Source of the DNA: Rhododendron vialii
Taxonomy: Eukaryota; Streptophyta; Magnoliopsida; Ericales; Ericaceae
Direction: 5' to 3'
DNA length: 64,000 nt
Assembly: GCF_030253575.1 (NCBI RefSeq)
Contig: NC_080569.1
Coordinates: forward strand, 9,367,501-9,431,500
The first letter of the stretch is position 1. Each line of letters begins with the position of its first letter. Below, piece after piece: positions 59,916-64,000 of the stretch. The notes beneath the pieces are model-generated. The model searched no databases, had not been told where the DNA came from, and saw nothing but the letters and a program-made list of their open reading frames with translations. The translations under genes and the position numbers were made by a program.

Positions 59916-60771
59916 CTAGATAGGATTGGAAGAAAAATTTGCGTTTAACTTTGTCACCTAATTTATGTAAGAACCATGATGTTTTATGCGTTATTACATT
60001 GCGTACTTCGTCTCCGTCAACACTTTAAACCAATTCAATTCATTAGATTAATTGTGAATTATAAATGTTGATAAATTGATTGGTTCTGTCACCTAATTTT
60101 GACCTGGACCGAACCATATTTAGTCCTCCTTTAATACCTCAAGCCCAAATCCATTTATTGTGACCCAATTCAAGTAAAGGGGTTCTTTCCAACCAGTCCC
60201 CCCTGACAGAATTGTAGCCGAGTAAGTCCTTGGCGCATAATTCCAAATTTTCATAACTGACTAGTTCCTTTGGAACCCGAGCGCCTCTCTCTCCCACTCT
60301 TGGCGCGTCATTCCACTCTCCCTTCTATCCATCTCTCTCTCTCTCTCTCTCTACACGTCACCCTCACCAAAAAAGTATTGGCAATAGATTTTGAAACTTG
60401 TTTTTGTTTACATTGAAATAGGGCTCCACTAGGTCATCCCCACCACAGCCTAATTGAGACCCATGTGTAAGGCATCAAAATAACCTTTTTGTACACATAG
60501 ACCTTAAAATGCATTATGAAATGAACAATATTAATTGGGAATTTACATTGTGAAACACTGTTAATTAGTAGTGATTAATATTGTTAATTAATAGTGTTAA
60601 TTATTTTTTTATACACATAATTTTACATTCAATATTAGTCTTGTTAGATACATCTTGCCGAGTATATTAAAAATATAAATTTTATAAAAGCAAATATTTA
60701 AAAAAAATGTTAAAGACATTATTAGATTTTAAATAAAAAAGGGAGAGAGAGAGACAGAGAGGAAATGACGC

Positions 60772-60773
<2 letters not shown>
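59916..60773. other. Intergenic, no gene recognised
   Basis: AT-rich with a short CT run at about 60337-60353. No gene, element end or RNA was recognised. Confidence 0.4.

Positions 60774-60808
<35 letters not shown>
60774..60808. repeat. (GA)n microsatellite
   Basis: A pure GA run of about 35 bp next to the MITE at 60829. Confidence 0.9.
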
Positions 60809-60811
<3 letters not shown>

Positions 60812-60828
60812 TTAGCTGAGCCAGACAA

Positions 60829-61174
60829 GGCTCCGTTTCAGAATGTATATAAGTACTTATTTTTTGTCTAATAATAAGGCAAGTTCCACAAAAGGAAAAA
60901 TAAGTATTTATTTTTAAAAAAAATAATTTCAAACTCAAAAATTATGTGCTTACACAAATAATTTTGTTAAATATGGATCTTATTTGATAGATTTCATTGA
61001 GATTTTTATACGGTGCAAAAAAAAATTGAAATTTTATTTTTCATGTACATTACTTTCGAGTTTGAAAATGTGAATTACCTACTTATTTGGGCTTTGTAGA
61101 ATAACCCTTCTTATTTTTCTTTGAGAAGTTTCAAAATAAGTACTTATAATATAAGAAGGTCTCTGGAACCCACC
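60829..61174. mobile_element. Tourist-like MITE, second copy
   Basis: It matches 13466-13816 along its length and in orientation: GGCTCCGTTTCAGAA start, AAAATTATGTGCTTACACAA and ATATGGATCTTATTTGATAG inside, and TCTCTGGAACCC end. The right end is more decayed and no clear TTA pair remains. Confidence 0.7.
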
Positions 61175-61187
61175 CTAATGATAGGTA

Positions 61188-61408
61188 CTGCTTTGTTCGT
61201 TTCGCGGTTTAGTTTTAGTTTTAGTTTTGTTTTCAATCATTACCCTATTTTTTTCTTCAATCATTACCCTATTTTTTCAATTATTACTTTCCCATCTCTC
61301 TCTATCTCTCTCCAATCATTATCCCTATCTTCAATCATTACTCTATTTCTCTCTCCACCCACTACCAAAACTAAACTAAACTAAACTCTCAACCAAACAC
61401 AACCTTTA
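61188..61408. mobile_element. MITE related to 13084-13302, inverse orientation
   Basis: CTTTGTTCGTTT at the left, then TTTTCAATCATTACCCTATT words and CTCTCTCTATCTCTCTCCAA in the body, mirror the 13084-13302 element read from the other strand. The right end is loose, so the border is approximate. Confidence 0.5.
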
Positions 61409-61927
61409 TCTTTCCACTTTTCCATTGCAAAGACTGGGCATGCTTTAGAGGAGCAGTCAGAAGACTAAAGCGACACATGCATGAGAGAGAGCGCGCACGC
61501 TTTGTGTCAGCGTGCATTAAATGAGTGCAAGAATGGGTAGAGCACGTGGGAGGTTTTCGGGAAGGACCCGCAGGACCTATAAAGCATTACACATATAGCG
61601 CATGGGATTTCGTGGACTATGAACTCGAAATTTAGCACCGGCCCGTCATTTAATCCCATAGCATTGATGGCCCAAGAACAAACCCAATTCAACTCTTCTT
61701 ATTCAAACACCGTTGGCCCAAACCACATCTTTTTTATTTTTCCTTTTTTATAACTAAAACGCATGTTTTATGTCTTTTTATCACTTTCCTTGGCTAATAA
61801 CTCAACACATTAATCTCTCGTCTTTGCAATCATCCACATCTCTATTTCTCTATCACCACAATTGCACTACCATTCACTACCATCATTGCAAGCCTCCACC
61901 ACCAAGCAACCATTGTTACCATACTTT
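61409..61927. other. Intergenic, no gene recognised
   Basis: Spacer between the MITE pair and the hAT element. No feature was seen. Confidence 0.4.
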
Positions 61928-64000
61928 CAGGGCTGGCCCAAGAGTTTTTAATGCCCAAGGCCAATAAAAAAAGTGTGCCCTTAAAGAGTAAATACTTAAC
62001 AATTTTTACTGCAACAATCACAATATAAGAAAGCCAAACCAATATAAAGTTCTACTAATTGTTACATACAAACACAAAATACAAAGTCTTCAAATAGGCA
62101 AATACATATTATCTCAAGAACGAATGAGTATCACTTGAATATTACTCGTCTTGCATTTCTAGAAGCAAAATTATCAATTAAATTTGTATAATCCACCTCT
62201 TTCACCAAGTCATTTTCAATTGATAACATGGCTAACCCATTTAGTTTTTCTTGTGACATGGTAGATCGAAGGTAATTTTTGATCAACTTCAACTTTGAAA
62301 AGTTTTTTTCTCCCGTGGCAACAATAACCGGTATAGTCAAAAGCACTCTATACGCATTCCATGCATTTGGGAAAGAGTCTACCATAAGTTTGATAAAATT
62401 GAGCACTTCAATTAGTTTCTGCACTCCTCTTGGCAATACTTGTTTCAAGCATTTTAACTTCACAAACAAATCTCTCCCATCAATATCGGAAACTCTGCCA
62501 TGCTTTAAAACTTCTTCAAGGTTGGTACAATGATTTTTCAAGCATTCATCACTCGAACTCGCCTTTTCCAAATCAAACATGAAATCAAAATTTTTCTCAT
62601 ACACTTCAAATTGTTGGAACCTCTATTTGAAGGAAGAAAGAGCTTTATCCACAATTACCAAAAAGTAATTTTCATTGATTCTTTAGCAGAGTGTGTCACC
62701 TCGTCCCTAACATCTTCATCAAATTGATTCTTTCTTTGAATGATGCACTTTTCAACAAATTTAGGTTCAATCTCCAGTTCATTCGTCATTTCAGAAGCAT
62801 CAACCATTGCCTCCACAAAACCAACTTTTCTGTAGTTCTCAAAATAATCAATAAGGCCTTTTATCTTCTCGATAGCTTGGTCTATGTGCATGTCTTCACT
62901 TTGAAGAAACTTGCTCACAATGTTAACAACAAACAACAACTTGTAGCAAATAGCCATGGCAAACAAGAACTCAAAATTCTTAAGTTCGATCTTTGCAAGG
63001 GATTTAGCTTCACTTTGTGCTATTGACTCTGTTGTGTCGTTCACCAAGTCTGCCAAAGCACCTCTTAGTTTTAAGGGATGGTATCTTATCGACTTGATGC
63101 TTTTAGTGCGACTTTCCCAATGTGTTTGTGACAATGGCTTAAGCGTGAGACCCTTCACATCTTTCAAATTGTCTTTTAAAATTGCCCACCGTGGGATTGA
63201 AGAGAAAAACTACACATATAAACGTTGTACCACTTCAAAGAATGTTTTTGCTTTAGAACAAGAGTTGGCCATATCACAAAAAATAAGATTGAGACTATGA
63301 CAACCACATGACGTATAGAATGCTCTTGGATTTACTTCAAGTACCCTTGTTTGCACACCCTTATTTTTTCCTTTCATGTTAGAGCCATTATCATAATCTT
63401 GTCCCCTTAACCAATATCAAGCTGAAGGCTAATACTTCTTGAAGTGCGCAAAATAGCCCCAATCCCGTTGTGTTATCCAACTTCAAAAATTCTAAAAAGA
63501 ACTCACTCACACTCACCTCTATTGGACTTGTTGAAATATCCACACATCGTACGACAAACGACATTTATTCTTGATGACTTACATCCGGGGTACAATCAAG
63601 TATAACTGAATAATATTTAGCTTTTTGGATTATTGCAACAATTTTACTCTTTACTTCTGCAGCTAACATCTGTATCAACTTGTTCTTAATTTTGTGACTG
63701 AGATAATGGTTATGAATCTCACCTTTATCAATTCGCCTCAAGTGCTCTTGCATTATTAGATCAAATTTTTCCATCATTTGAATAAAACATAAAAAAATTC
63801 TATTATTCTTTTGGTAAATCTTCTCATTTTCTCCACAAAACGGTAGATTATTCTGCGCAAATGCTTCCACAAGAGCAATTTCTCTCAGTAATACCCCTCT
63901 CCAATGTTCCCTCTCTTTAATGATTCGTTCTTGAATACTTTTGTCAATTGTTTGATTCTTCTGAAATCTTCTCTCCAACTCAATCCATTTGTTCATGCAA
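61928..64000 (-). mobile_element. hAT DNA transposon, ZMYM1-like/TTF-type, decayed, cut by window edge
   Basis: The left end CAGGGCTGGCCCAAGAG is a classic hAT terminal repeat. The minus strand encodes transposase pieces. 63996-63565 reads ELERRFQKNQTIDKSIQER through YSVILDCTPDVSHQE, the TTF-type/DUF4371-like region with its catalytic DCTPDVSHQE phrase. 63167-62655 reads KDVKGLTLKPLSQTHWESRT and on. 62604-62131 is the C-terminal hAT dimerisation region (KNFSKLKLIKNYLRSTMSQEKLNGLAMLSIE). The frame is broken: a stop replaces the Gln after SHQE near 63562. Further breaks fall around 63410-63430, near 63210 and near 62620-62650. It is therefore non-autonomous now. The 5' end and the right terminal repeat lie beyond the window. 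Confidence 0.9.

Overview
The window is a nuclear piece of a flowering-plant genome, most likely a eudicot. Three things point there: an HSP70 gene split at the codon-72 intron usual in plants, an intronless 148-residue histone H2B with a Lys/Ala/Pro-rich tail, and a clear ACR9-type ACT-repeat gene. AT-rich spacers full of small terminal-inverted-repeat elements fit the same picture. The species cannot be fixed from sequence alone. I found no CRISPR array, operon, phage-like island or other unfamiliar gene system. The unusual content is genome structure: duplication, deletion, nested insertion and organelle DNA.

Left part (280-14592): two tandem copies of one segment. Unit 2 (6189-14592) carries a cytosolic-type HSP70 gene on the minus strand, which lacks the EEVD tail and has an extra residue in the interdomain linker. 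Unit 1 (280-6188) has lost that gene completely through a deletion with a 4-bp microhomology at its joint. It has gained a 2.3-kb element with 9/10-bp target duplications, itself hit by a foldback element. The sister unit gives the empty site for each insertion.

Middle part: a six-exon SEC14-like gene on the plus strand (18946-22957) lies behind a likely leader intron filled with three insertions. Next come histone H2B copy 1 (27258-27704), an 11-exon conserved plant gene of unknown function on the minus strand (30602-39030) with a mitochondrial rrn18-containing insert in its last intron, and a six-exon ACR9-like gene on the minus strand (42040-46221).

Right part: two near-identical histone H4 genes (minus strand) lie in a tandem duplication of about 1 kb. 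Between them sit an 842-bp MULE-like element with a 9-bp target duplication and nested Stowaway MITEs. Histone H2B copy 2 (minus strand) follows. A solo LTR with an AGGAG target duplication, a pair of MITEs and a decayed hAT transposon running off the right edge complete the window. The histone genes share TATA and CCAAT or octamer promoter elements typical of S-phase expression. The other genes have no obvious functional link to one another.

Exon borders were placed by eye from GT-AG sites, reading-frame phase and remembered family sequences. All multi-exon models close with whole codon counts, but no transcript was available.
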